NCBI GenBank assembly: GCA_905209435.1
Contig: CAJLTE010000047.1
Location: 1-23,154, forward strand
DNA length: 23,154 nt
Origin: an uncultured Blautia sp.
Lineage (GTDB): Bacteria; Bacillota_A; Clostridia; Lachnospirales; Lachnospiraceae
Reading direction: 5' to 3'
Shown here piece after piece: positions 16,357 through 23,087 of this stretch; positions within the stretch are counted from its first letter, which is position 1; every line of letters starts with the position of its first letter. Position numbers and translations under genes: made by a program. The notes below the pieces were generated by a model. That model saw nothing but the letters and a program-made list of their open reading frames with translations. It did not search any database and was not told the DNA's origin.

Positions 16357-17411
16357 TATTCTTTCCAGTTCAAAAGTTCCTGACGCAGCGTTTCCAGAAG
16401 CTGGTCTTCCGGAACTTTCTGTATGATCTCACCGTGTTTGATCAGAAGTCCGACACCCACTCCGCCTGCAATTCCGATATCTGCCTCTTTCGCTTCTCCA
16501 GGTCCGTTTACGACGCATCCCATAACTGCTACTTTGATATCAAGCGGGATATCCTGTACCATAGTTTCCACCTGGTTTGCAAGACCGATCAGGTCAATCT
16601 GTGTACGGCCACAGGTTGGACATGATACCACTTCTACGCCGCCTTTACGGAGACCCAACGTCTTCAGGATACGTTTGGCAGATTTGATTTCTTCCAGCGG
16701 TGCACCTGTGAGTGATACACGGATCGTGTCGCCGATTCCCTGATTCAAAATGATCCCCAGACCAATAGCAGATTTGATATTTCCGGAATAAAGGGTTCCT
16801 GCTTCTGTAATTCCTACATGAAGTGGATAGTTTGTTTTCTCTGCAATAAGTTCATGAGCTTTTGCACACATAAGAACATCCGAGGATTTAATGCTGATAA
16901 CCAGATTGTCGTAGCCTAAATCTTCAATGATATGCACTTTATCCAGCGCACTCTCCACCAGACCTTCTGCTGTAACTCCATGGTATTTTTCCACAAGTTC
17001 TTTCTCAAGAGAACCACTGTTTACACCGACACGGATCGGAATTCCACGTTCTTTGGCTACATCAACAACTGCTTTAATACGTTCTGTACTTCCGATATTT
17101 CCAGGATTAATACGAATCTTGTCTGCACCGTTTTCCATTGCTGCAATAGCAAGACGGTAATCAAAATGAATGTCTGCTACCAGCGGAATGTGAATCTGTT
17201 TCTTGATTTCTTTTAATGCTTTTGCAGCTTCCATGGTTGGTACCGCGCAACGGATAATATCGCATCCTGCCTGTTCCAGTGCAAGGATCTGAGCTACTGT
17301 CTGCCCCACATCTTCAGTCTTGGTATTAGTCATAGACTGGATTAAAATTGGATTGCCGCCGCCGATTTTTCTGTCACCGATCTGGATGACTTTTGTATGA
17401 TCTCTGTACAT
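16356..17411 (-). CDS. ispG: 4-hydroxy-3-methylbut-2-en-1-yl diphosphate synthase (GcpE)
   Basis: A 351-residue protein of typical short-form IspG length. It converts methylerythritol cyclodiphosphate to HMBPP in the MEP isoprenoid pathway, using a 4Fe-4S cluster. The N-terminal TIM barrel shows NPILIQSMTNTKTEDV, ADIHFDYRLAIAAMENGADK and RINPGNIG. The C-terminal cluster domain has CPTCGRTQ and VMGCVVNGPGEAKEADIGIAG. I chose ATG 17409-17411 because AAGGAG precedes it; an in-frame TTG at 17429 lies ahead of that ribosome site. In many Clostridia ispG is preceded by dxr and rseP; here it is first, after a long-hairpin element. A possible promoter lies at the near end of that element. Confidence 0.97.
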   Translation of the reverse strand: MYRDHTKVIQIGDRKIGGGNPILIQSMTNTKTEDVGQTVAQILALEQAGCDIIRCAVPTMEAAKALKEIKKQIHIPLVADIHFDYRLAIAAMENGADKIRINPGNIGSTERIKAVVDVAKERGIPIRVGVNSGSLEKELVEKYHGVTAEGLVESALDKVHIIEDLGYDNLVISIKSSDVLMCAKAHELIAEKTNYPLHVGITEAGTLYSGNIKSAIGLGIILNQGIGDTIRVSLTGAPLEEIKSAKRILKTLGLRKGGVEVVSCPTCGRTQIDLIGLANQVETMVQDIPLDIKVAVMGCVVNGPGEAKEADIGIAGGVGVGLLIKHGEIIQKVPEDQLLETLRQELLNWKE

Positions 17412-17499
17412 AATTACTCCTTTTTTCAACTCACATCTGGCATTTTCGCAGAATATGACACGAAAAGATTTATACTGTTTATTTTCACTTTCTCTGCCT

Positions 17500-17598
17500 T
17501 TACTGCCTTATACATCTAGTATACCAACAAGTTGATTTCTTGAACAATCTCGCGTCTAAATTTCTTATTTCCGCGTTGTCGTCGGTCGCCGTAGCCAC
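17500..17598 (-). CDS. Possible 32-residue ORF inside the hairpin element
   Basis: GTG at 17596-17598 follows a perfect AGGAGG (17606-17611) at 7 bases. The frame runs 32 codons, beginning MATATDDNAEIRNLDARLF, and passes the end of the element before its TAA. The good ribosome site is the only support. A second frame rich in Gly-Arg (GGGRRRSGGYGDRRQRG) overlaps it and stops exactly at the terminal CTAG, but has no normal start. Both may be by-products of a structural RNA, and initiation would require opening the hairpin. Confidence 0.25.
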   Translation of the reverse strand: MATATDDNAEIRNLDARLFKKSTCWYTRCIRQ

Positions 17599-17680
17599 CG
17601 CTACGCCTCCTTCCTCCGCCTTGAAATAAAAAAATTTATCCTGCAAGATTGTTTCAAGAATCAACTTGTCAGCACACTAG
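17516..17680 (-). repeat. 165-bp long-hairpin intergenic element bounded by CTAG
   Basis: The ends are long imperfect inverted repeats: CTAGTATACCAACAAGTTGA at 17516-17535 against the reverse complement of 17661-17680. Pairing continues inward to about 17554 and 17643 with two single-base bulges, then, after a small internal loop, through an A/T stem. The apical part is GC-rich and purine-rich on the minus strand and carries a CGTAGC-GGTG-GCTACG hairpin. In minus-strand RNA the arm differences become G-U pairs; in plus-strand RNA they are A-C mismatches. It looks like a small non-autonomous palindromic element or a structured RNA between telA and ispG. Base composition differs sharply from the flanks. 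Copy number elsewhere in the genome cannot be seen. Confidence 0.75.
17518..17547 (-). promoter_or_regulatory. Candidate outward promoter at the element edge, facing ispG
   Basis: On the minus strand TTGTTC (17542-17547), 18 bp, then TATACT (17518-17523). The -10 box is good and the -35 box weak. It would give a leader of about 100 bases for ispG. The sequence from 17412 to 17515 shows no better promoter. Confidence 0.35.
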
Positions 17681-17714
17681 CAGAAACAGGAGCAACCGAA
17701 TTTCCGGAAGCTCC
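17681..17714 (-). terminator. Candidate terminator after telA
   Basis: On the minus strand GGAGC (17710-17714) pairs with GCTCC (17689-17693), with an inner CCG/CGG pair, followed by TGTTTCTG. The T-run is poor. It abuts the hairpin element, which may help end transcription. Confidence 0.4.
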
Positions 17715-17760
17715 CGCCCATTATCAAGCGGTCAAAATCTCCGCTATCAGTTACATATTT

Positions 17761-18906
17761 CTACTGTCTGATTTCCAGAAGCTTACGCTTCAGTTCACCT
17801 TCCATACGGCGCATTTCTGACTCTGCTGCCTGTCTCTTCTGACGCCCTTCCATCTGAATACGCATTACATCGTCTAATGTCTGGATCAGGTCTGCATTTG
17901 TTTTCTGAAGTGTCTCAAGATCTACTACACCTCGTTCTGATTCCCTGGCAGTTTCAACAGTCGCCATATGCAACATTTCTGCATTCTTCTTCAGAAGTTC
18001 GTTGGTGATATCTGACACCTGTCTCTGTGCTTTTGCCGCTTCTGCAGAATGTGCAATTCCAAGAGAAAGAACCATCTGGCTTTTCCATAATGGAATGGTA
18101 TTTACGAGAGTGGTCTGGATTTTCTCTACCATTACAGTGTCATTATTCTGAATCAGACGAATCTGCGGCGCAGTCTGCATTGCAATCGTACGGGTAAGAT
18201 CCAGATCATGCAGTTTCTTTTCGAAACGGTTACATTTCTCATCCAGATCTCTGGCTGCCTGAGCATCCTCCGGAAGTCCACTCAGTGCTGCTTTATTCTT
18301 CATTTCTGCAAGTTTACCGTTTCTGGTTTCTTCCAGTTTCTTTTTTCCCGCAAGGATATACATACTAAGTTCTTTATAATAATTCAGATTCTGCTCATAC
18401 ATCTTATCCAGCATTGCAGAATCCTTGAGCAGGCGTACCTGATGCTGCTGAAGAGAGTCTGCGATCTTTTCAATGCTGACTTCTGCTTTATCGTATTTAT
18501 TCTTCATATTCTCAATCTTGGAGGACTGTTTCCTAAAGAATCCGAAGAATCCACTTTCTTCCTGTGCATCGAAACCTTTCAGTTCACTGACTACATTTGT
18601 GATCAGTTCTCCAATCTCACCGAGATCCTGCATCTTTACATTTTCCAGGGCTGTATCGGAGAAATCTGCCATTTTCTTCTGAGTTCCGGCACCGTACTGA
18701 AGAATCTGGTTTGTATTCTCAATATCGATTTTTGCAGCAAATTCCGCTACCATCTGCTGCTCTGCCGGTGTCAGCACCGGCACTTCCGGTTCAGGCGTCG
18801 ATTGTTTAACTTCTGCCATTTCTTCTTTCTCCTCCGCTGTTCCAAGGTCCGGTTCCAGTGTCAGTGATGGTGCTTCCATTTCAAAATCCTTAAATTCGTT
18901 TCCCAT
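17761..18906 (-). CDS. TelA family protein (toxic anion resistance / YaaN-like)
   Basis: A 381-residue soluble, mostly alpha-helical protein of the TelA family. The family was named from tellurite resistance, but its biochemical role is unsettled and is often linked to envelope stress. Residues 1-50 are acidic and Pro-rich. From about residue 50 the family pattern follows (LTPAEQQMVAEFAAKIDIEN, then LGEIGELITNVVSELKGF), then long coiled-coil helices containing LVNTIPLWKSQMVLSLGIAH, a hallmark of TelA proteins. The ATG follows AAAAGGAG. It is the last gene of an operon with xpaC and an exported protein; xpaC and yaaN (a telA homologue) are also adjacent in B. subtilis. Identity of the family is secure, function is not. 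Confidence 0.92.
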   Translation of the reverse strand: MGNEFKDFEMEAPSLTLEPDLGTAEEKEEMAEVKQSTPEPEVPVLTPAEQQMVAEFAAKIDIENTNQILQYGAGTQKKMADFSDTALENVKMQDLGEIGELITNVVSELKGFDAQEESGFFGFFRKQSSKIENMKNKYDKAEVSIEKIADSLQQHQVRLLKDSAMLDKMYEQNLNYYKELSMYILAGKKKLEETRNGKLAEMKNKAALSGLPEDAQAARDLDEKCNRFEKKLHDLDLTRTIAMQTAPQIRLIQNNDTVMVEKIQTTLVNTIPLWKSQMVLSLGIAHSAEAAKAQRQVSDITNELLKKNAEMLHMATVETARESERGVVDLETLQKTNADLIQTLDDVMRIQMEGRQKRQAAESEMRRMEGELKRKLLEIRQ

Positions 18907-18933
18907 GTTTTCTCCTTTTGATCAGGCTTTTCA

Positions 18934-18950
18934 GGCGTTTTATAAACGCC
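18934..18950. other. Tight hairpin just before the telA ribosome site
   Basis: GGCGTTT-TAT-AAACGCC is a perfect 7-bp stem with a 3-base loop, about 20 bases upstream of the telA ribosome site. It lies in the 130-bp gap after the exported-protein gene and may affect mRNA processing or translation. There is no T-run. Confidence 0.6.
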
Positions 18951-19036
18951 GTAACCCCTTGACTTTATTGAGCTTACTCCATTGATTTATATAAATACCA
19001 CCAGATTTCTGTTCTTCTGTAACGCTTTTTTCATTT

Positions 19037-19717
19037 TCACGGTCCCCAGGAATAGGCTGCGTGATAGCGGAAATATGCCTTATAGTAGCTCCGATATCTG
19101 CTCTTTGATACGGATTTTCCATCAATCCAGTACTTTACTTTAATCTTGCCATTTGACTGACGTTGTCCGACATAATCAGACATGGTAAGATTGATATAAA
19201 GTTTGCGCCCTTTGATCTTAAAAATATTTCTTGAAACGCTTCTTCCTGTGATATAAGTCTTTACAATAAATGTCTTATCTTTTTTGTTGTAAAAAAGTTT
19301 CTGCGGTCCCAAATAGGAGGTACGCATGGTCGCAACCGGCCGCACCTTTCCTCTGTAGATTGTCCAGACCAGCATCACTCTTGCCCGTTCACTGTAGAAA
19401 AAGGCCTCCGGAATATTGTCGCCATTTACATCACGGAAGATGTAACGAAGGTTATCATCATCATACACTGTTTTCATGGAAATAGTCTTTCCACAGTCAT
19501 TATATTTCCAACCGGAACGGCTTCTTAAATCATAGTTGATATTCAGACACGTGCCATTTCTTCCCCAGTAGCTTAATTTATTGTTGTACATTCGAACTGC
19601 TTTCTGATAACTGATCCCAGCTGCCTGTACCGGTGTGGCTGGGATTCCTGCGCTCAGAAACAGTCCCACCATAATTCCTAAGATTGTTCTGATAAAAAAT
19701 GTTCTGATCTTTTTCAT
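19037..19717 (-). CDS. Predicted secreted protein of unknown function
   Basis: A 226-residue protein. Residues 1-32 are a signal peptide: KKIRTFFIR, a hydrophobic core, then TPVQA before AGISYQ, a plausible signal peptidase I site. The mature part contains DVNGDNIPEAFFY near the middle, a D-x-N-x-D turn with following Pro-Glu that resembles calcium-binding FG-GAP/EF-loop motifs in other Lachnospiraceae exported proteins. The second half is basic, Tyr- and Lys-rich, and likely beta-stranded. The ATG has AAGGAAAACG upstream. It begins 15 bp after xpaC, so it is co-transcribed, and telA follows. I do not recognise a named family. Its place between xpaC and telA suggests a role with them at the cell envelope, by inference only. 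Confidence 0.85.
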   Translation of the reverse strand: MKKIRTFFIRTILGIMVGLFLSAGIPATPVQAAGISYQKAVRMYNNKLSYWGRNGTCLNINYDLRSRSGWKYNDCGKTISMKTVYDDDNLRYIFRDVNGDNIPEAFFYSERARVMLVWTIYRGKVRPVATMRTSYLGPQKLFYNKKDKTFIVKTYITGRSVSRNIFKIKGRKLYINLTMSDYVGQRQSNGKIKVKYWIDGKSVSKSRYRSYYKAYFRYHAAYSWGP

Positions 19718-19732
19718 TCGTTTTCCTTACTG

Positions 19733-21028
19733 TTAATTATTCTTCATTTTCGCAAAGTCATCGTCTGTCAGACCTTCCTGTGCCAGCAGAGTATGCAATA
19801 CAGAAATATCGCTGGAAACATCCCATGCAGTTTCCTGGAATACAGAATCCAGAAGTTTCTCAAACGCCTGATTAAGCGTATCAAGTGTATCCTCTATCTC
19901 TTTCTTGGATGACTGGATATTCTCGCCCTGTACAGGCATTTCATCCATTTCTTCATATGCGTCCAGCAGTTTCACAGTCATCGGCAGATAATAGTTCATC
20001 ATCTTTTTCAGATCAGGAATAATCTCCGGATGCTTCTCTGCACGTTCGAAAATTTTCTCAACGATCAGTTCCATTCTGGAAATCTTGGCTGAAATCTCCA
20101 CGCCTGGAATTGCATCATTGCTTTTATGGATTTTATCCAGAAACTCATTTCCCTTATCCAGAACTTCCTGAACCTCCGGAGAAATGCTCTCTTTGTTTTT
20201 CTTCTGTTCAGCCTGAATACGTTCTTCTTCCTGCTTCTTGTCTTCCAGTGCTTTTATTGTCTGAGTATATTGCTGATAAGTTTCGTTGCTTGTAATGAGA
20301 CAAGTTTCCTGCTCATCAATATGGCCCTGACGAAACCATTCGTTATCTATCATCTTCTTAATATCTTTTTTTACAAATTTCACCGGTTTATTAACTGCAG
20401 CGGAAAGCTGTTCAAAATTACAGTATGTGTGAGTTCCCAGTGTGTCGATATACTTCTGGAAACGTTCCAGTCTGCCTAATTTTTTTATACCCCCTGTCAG
20501 AAGTCCCACACCTGTCAGTGCTCCCGCAGTCAGAAGGCAGATTCCGCCAAGCACACGAGAATTCATATGCCCCATTGCACCGAAGACAGACAAAGCCAAT
20601 GTACCAAGTCCCATGCCGCTGGCAAGGAGACCGCCGGATATGGCAAGCATCATTCCTTTTATTCTTCCGCCCGTATTCTTATCATAAAGAGTCAGCATGC
20701 GTTCTTTGGCTTTCTGTTTCTCCAGTTTCTTACGCTCCTGTTCCTGCTCACGTTCACGTCTGCGACGTTCTTCAAACTCTTTTGTCTTATTGTGGTATTC
20801 ATAATTCGAAGACTGTCCATTTCCTGAACCGAACATACTGTTCAGCCCGTTCTTGATTGCTTCACTTCCGGAGTCTACAGCAGAATTTACTGCACTGTTT
20901 ACAGTCTGCCCTACTGTCTGTTTAATGTCTTCTGTCATCTGGCGATAGTCTTTAGTAGCAACTGCTGTATCTATGATCTTCTTTATTCTGTCTCCAAGTT
21001 CACCTAAATCTTCAAAATTTTCGCTCAT
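19733..21028 (-). CDS. xpaC: XpaC-like protein (5-bromo-4-chloroindolyl phosphate hydrolysis family)
   Basis: A 431-residue protein. The family takes its name from an early indicator-dye phenotype; its true role is unknown. Residues 1-60 are hydrophilic, followed by a Gly/Ser/Asn stretch and a highly charged Arg/Glu/Lys coiled coil near 85-115. Two hydrophobic segments near 125-180 (MLAISGGLLASGMGLGTLAL and VLGGICLLTAGALTGVGLLT) likely span the membrane. The C-terminal half matches the family, including MMNYYLPMTVKLLDAYEEMD. It is longer at the N-terminus than B. subtilis XpaC. I chose ATG 21026-21028 because GGAGGACAAC precedes it; upstream in-frame starts overlap the promoter and ribosome site. 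It heads a three-gene operon with telA. Confidence 0.88.
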   Translation of the reverse strand: MSENFEDLGELGDRIKKIIDTAVATKDYRQMTEDIKQTVGQTVNSAVNSAVDSGSEAIKNGLNSMFGSGNGQSSNYEYHNKTKEFEERRRREREQEQERKKLEKQKAKERMLTLYDKNTGGRIKGMMLAISGGLLASGMGLGTLALSVFGAMGHMNSRVLGGICLLTAGALTGVGLLTGGIKKLGRLERFQKYIDTLGTHTYCNFEQLSAAVNKPVKFVKKDIKKMIDNEWFRQGHIDEQETCLITSNETYQQYTQTIKALEDKKQEEERIQAEQKKNKESISPEVQEVLDKGNEFLDKIHKSNDAIPGVEISAKISRMELIVEKIFERAEKHPEIIPDLKKMMNYYLPMTVKLLDAYEEMDEMPVQGENIQSSKKEIEDTLDTLNQAFEKLLDSVFQETAWDVSSDISVLHTLLAQEGLTDDDFAKMKNN

Positions 21029-21053
21029 GTTGTCCTCCATTTTTCTATTCCAT

Positions 21054-21082
21054 ATTATAGCGAAATACATTATAAAAAACAA
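21054..21082 (-). promoter_or_regulatory. Promoter of the xpaC-secreted protein-telA operon
   Basis: On the minus strand TTGTTT (21077-21082), 17 bp, then a perfect TATAAT (21054-21059). The start would lie about 20 bases before the xpaC ATG, giving a very short leader. Confidence 0.8.
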
Positions 21083-21096
21083 GACTGCGCTTACCG

Positions 21097-21121
21097 GTCA
21101 TTCCTGCCATTTAGTCATTCC
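21097..21121. promoter_or_regulatory. Direct repeat upstream of the xpaC promoter
   Basis: GTCATTCC at 21097-21104 and again at 21114-21121, separated by 9 bp. The pair lies 15 bp upstream of the -35 box, the usual place for a response-regulator or activator dimer. The regulator is unknown. Confidence 0.4.
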
Positions 21122-21199
21122 AGATTACCTGTGGCAATGGTATTTTAGCTTGTATATCCTGGTTTTTTTTAATTTTTTCACGAATTTTTCATTGAAATC

Positions 21200-21209
21200 G
21201 GAAATTTCC
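21200..21209. promoter_or_regulatory. Palindrome next to the ilvE -35 box
   Basis: GGAAATTTCC is a perfect 10-bp palindrome ending 2 bp before the ilvE -35 hexamer. The overlapping AT-rich sequence has only weak (10 of 15) matches to the CodY consensus. A repressor site is possible but unproven. Confidence 0.35.
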
Positions 21210-21211
21210 CA

Positions 21212-21240
21212 TTGAACTTAGCAATCAAAAGTTTTACAAT
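21212..21240 (+). promoter_or_regulatory. Promoter of ilvE
   Basis: TTGAAC (21212-21217), 17 bp, then TACAAT (21235-21240); both hexamers are close to consensus. The leader would be about 65 bases, too short for a T-box. Confidence 0.75.
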
Positions 21241-21310
21241 GGTAAAGAGATAAACAGTAATCACACTTCAAAAATACTGTAAATATGTGTGAACGGAGGA
21301 AAGATTCATT

Positions 21311-22336
21311 ATGGAAAAAAAGAATATCGACTGGAGCAGCTTAGGCTTCGGTTACGTACAGACCGATTATCGTTATGTATCTAAATTCAAAGACGGCGCA
21401 TGGGATGCCGGAGAACTGACAACAGATCCTAATGTAACACTGAACGAATGTGCAGGTGTTTTCCAGTATGCGCAGACAGTTTTCGAAGGAATGAAGGCTT
21501 ACACTACAGAAGACGGACATATCGTTACTTTCCGTCCTGACTTAAATGCAGAACGTATGGCAAACTCAGCAAAGAGACTTGAGATGCCTGTATTCCCGGA
21601 AGACCGTTTTGTTGATGCAATTGTTCAGACTGTAAAAGCTAACGCAGCATATGTTCCGCCATACGGTTCAGGCGCAACTTTATATGTTCGTCCATATATG
21701 ATGGGTACTAACCCGGTTATCGGTGTAAAACCTGCTGATGAGTATATGTTCCGTGTATTCACTACACCTGTAGGACCATACTTCAAAGGCGGTGCTAAAC
21801 CAATCACAATCCGCGTCAGTGATTTCGACCGCGCTGCACCTCATGGAACAGGTCATATCAAAGCAGGTCTTAACTATGCAATGAGCTTACATGCAATCGT
21901 AGATGCTCACAAGAACGGATTCGATGAGAACATGTATCTTGATGCAGCTACACGTACCAAGGTAGAAGAAACAGGCGGTGCTAACTTCATCTTCGTTACA
22001 AAAGACGGCAAAGTTGTCACACCGAAGTCCAACAGTATCCTTCCTTCTATCACACGTCGTTCCTTAATCTATGTTGCCAAGGAATACCTGGGATTAGAAG
22101 CTGAGGAAAGAGAAATATACTTCGATGAAGTGAAAGATTTCGCTGAATGTGGTCTCTGCGGTACTGCTGCAGTTATCTCTCCTGTCGGAAAGATTGTTGA
22201 CCATGGTAAAGAAATCTGTTTCCCAAGCGGAATGGAGAAAATGGGTCCGGTTATCCAGAAACTCTATGACACATTAACAGGTATCCAGATGGGACGTATC
22301 CAGGCTCCGGAAGGATGGCTGAAAGTTATTGAATAA
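21311..22336 (+). CDS. ilvE: Branched-chain amino acid aminotransferase
   Basis: A 341-residue PLP enzyme (fold type IV), the usual length for the longer bacterial and eukaryote-like IlvE form. It catalyses the reversible last step of Ile, Leu and Val synthesis, moving an amino group between glutamate and the 2-oxo acids. The PLP lysine is K184 in GTGHIKAGLNYA. Other family blocks include FQYAQTVFEGMKAY, TLYVRPYMMGTNP, KVEETGGANFIFV and CGLCGTAAVISPVG. The ATG has GGAGG about 11 bases upstream. It is monocistronic, with its own promoter and a strong terminator, and divergent from xpaC. A CodY-family regulator is encoded in the same window, but direct control of ilvE is only weakly hinted. Confidence 0.97.
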   Translation: MEKKNIDWSSLGFGYVQTDYRYVSKFKDGAWDAGELTTDPNVTLNECAGVFQYAQTVFEGMKAYTTEDGHIVTFRPDLNAERMANSAKRLEMPVFPEDRFVDAIVQTVKANAAYVPPYGSGATLYVRPYMMGTNPVIGVKPADEYMFRVFTTPVGPYFKGGAKPITIRVSDFDRAAPHGTGHIKAGLNYAMSLHAIVDAHKNGFDENMYLDAATRTKVEETGGANFIFVTKDGKVVTPKSNSILPSITRRSLIYVAKEYLGLEAEEREIYFDEVKDFAECGLCGTAAVISPVGKIVDHGKEICFPSGMEKMGPVIQKLYDTLTGIQMGRIQAPEGWLKVIE

Positions 22337-22457
22337 ATAACATCTGACTGCCAGACAGTTAACGATTTTCAACATCAGAAGAATTGTTGCTGTTCATACA
22401 CTGCTATCCCGCTGAGAACGTAATGAATAGTAACGTAGATTTTCACTATACAAAAAC

Positions 22458-22502
22458 ATCCCTCAGAATCAGTTTAAACACATTCTGAGGGATATTTTTT
22501 CT
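22458..22502. terminator. Bidirectional terminator between ilvE and folA
   Basis: ATCCCTCAGAAT (22458-22469) and ATTCTGAGGGAT (22482-22493) form a perfect 12-bp stem with T-runs on both strands. It can end ilvE (plus) and thyA-folA (minus). The 120 bp between the ilvE stop and this stem show only a small ACTG/CAGT hairpin. Confidence 0.93.
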
Positions 22503-22549
22503 TTTACATCACTGGTTTTTCCGTCTTTTCCGGTTCTGCTTTGTTCCTT

Positions 22550-23041
22550 CTATTTCTTTCTCTCATACTTCACAAACTGATACTCCAGATCAAAGTATGT
22601 CTGCTCATCGCTCTCTCCCGTAATTTCCCATTCATCATCTTCGTCCAGATTTGGGAAATGGCTGTCTGCTTCATATGCAAAGTCAATCTTTGTCACATGA
22701 GCTACGTCACAGTATGGAAGCATCTGCGCATAAATGCTGTCACCACCTATGCAGTAAACATCTTCTGCCGGATATTTCTTGATTTCTTCCATTGCTTCTT
22801 CGATGCTGTGCACCACAATGGCACCTTTTGCATCATAATCTTTATTTTTTGTGATGACAATATTTATTCTGTTTTTCAGCGGAAGTCCGTTTGGAAAACT
22901 TTCCAGAGTTTTTCTGCCCATTACTACTACTTTTCCACTTGTTTCTTCGCGAAACATCTTCATATCTGCAGGGATGCTTACAAGAAGTTTATTATCCTTA
23001 CCGATTCCCCAGTTCTGATCTGCTGCTACGATAATGTTCAT
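22550..23041 (-). CDS. folA: Dihydrofolate reductase
   Basis: A 163-residue DHFR of normal length, which reduces dihydrofolate to tetrahydrofolate with NADPH. Visible motifs are IIVAADQNWGIGKDNK (N-terminal strand and Met20-type loop), the acidic residue D26 in IPADMKMFREET, GKVVVMGRKTLESFP and VYCIGGDSIYAQML. The usual Pro-Trp before the acidic helix is replaced by Leu-Val (KLLVSIPAD), which I believe is common among Clostridia. I chose ATG 23039-23041 because AGAGAGGAAG precedes it; a longer frame upstream overlaps the end of thyA and lacks homology. It lies 46 bp after thyA, forming the common thyA-folA pair that regenerates folate used in thymidylate synthesis. Confidence 0.96.
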   Translation of the reverse strand: MNIIVAADQNWGIGKDNKLLVSIPADMKMFREETSGKVVVMGRKTLESFPNGLPLKNRINIVITKNKDYDAKGAIVVHSIEEAMEEIKKYPAEDVYCIGGDSIYAQMLPYCDVAHVTKIDFAYEADSHFPNLDEDDEWEITGESDEQTYFDLEYQFVKYERKK

Positions 23042-23087
23042 TTTTCTTCTTCCTCTCTTAGCTGTTTTATGTTTTTTCGATATATTC

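Noticed and set aside
17412..17429. A TTG start six codons upstream for ispG
   Set aside because: The ribosome site AAGGAG lies between this TTG and the ATG at 17411, so the ATG is the better start.
17761..18906. TelA as evidence of a tellurite resistance island
   Set aside because: The gene sits in a conserved xpaC-telA pair among core genes, with no terZABCDE-type genes or mobility genes nearby.
22740..22770. Tyr at the position matching Staphylococcus aureus DHFR F98, where F98Y gives trimethoprim resistance
   Set aside because: Tyr is the normal residue in many sensitive enzymes, including E. coli, so it says nothing about resistance here.
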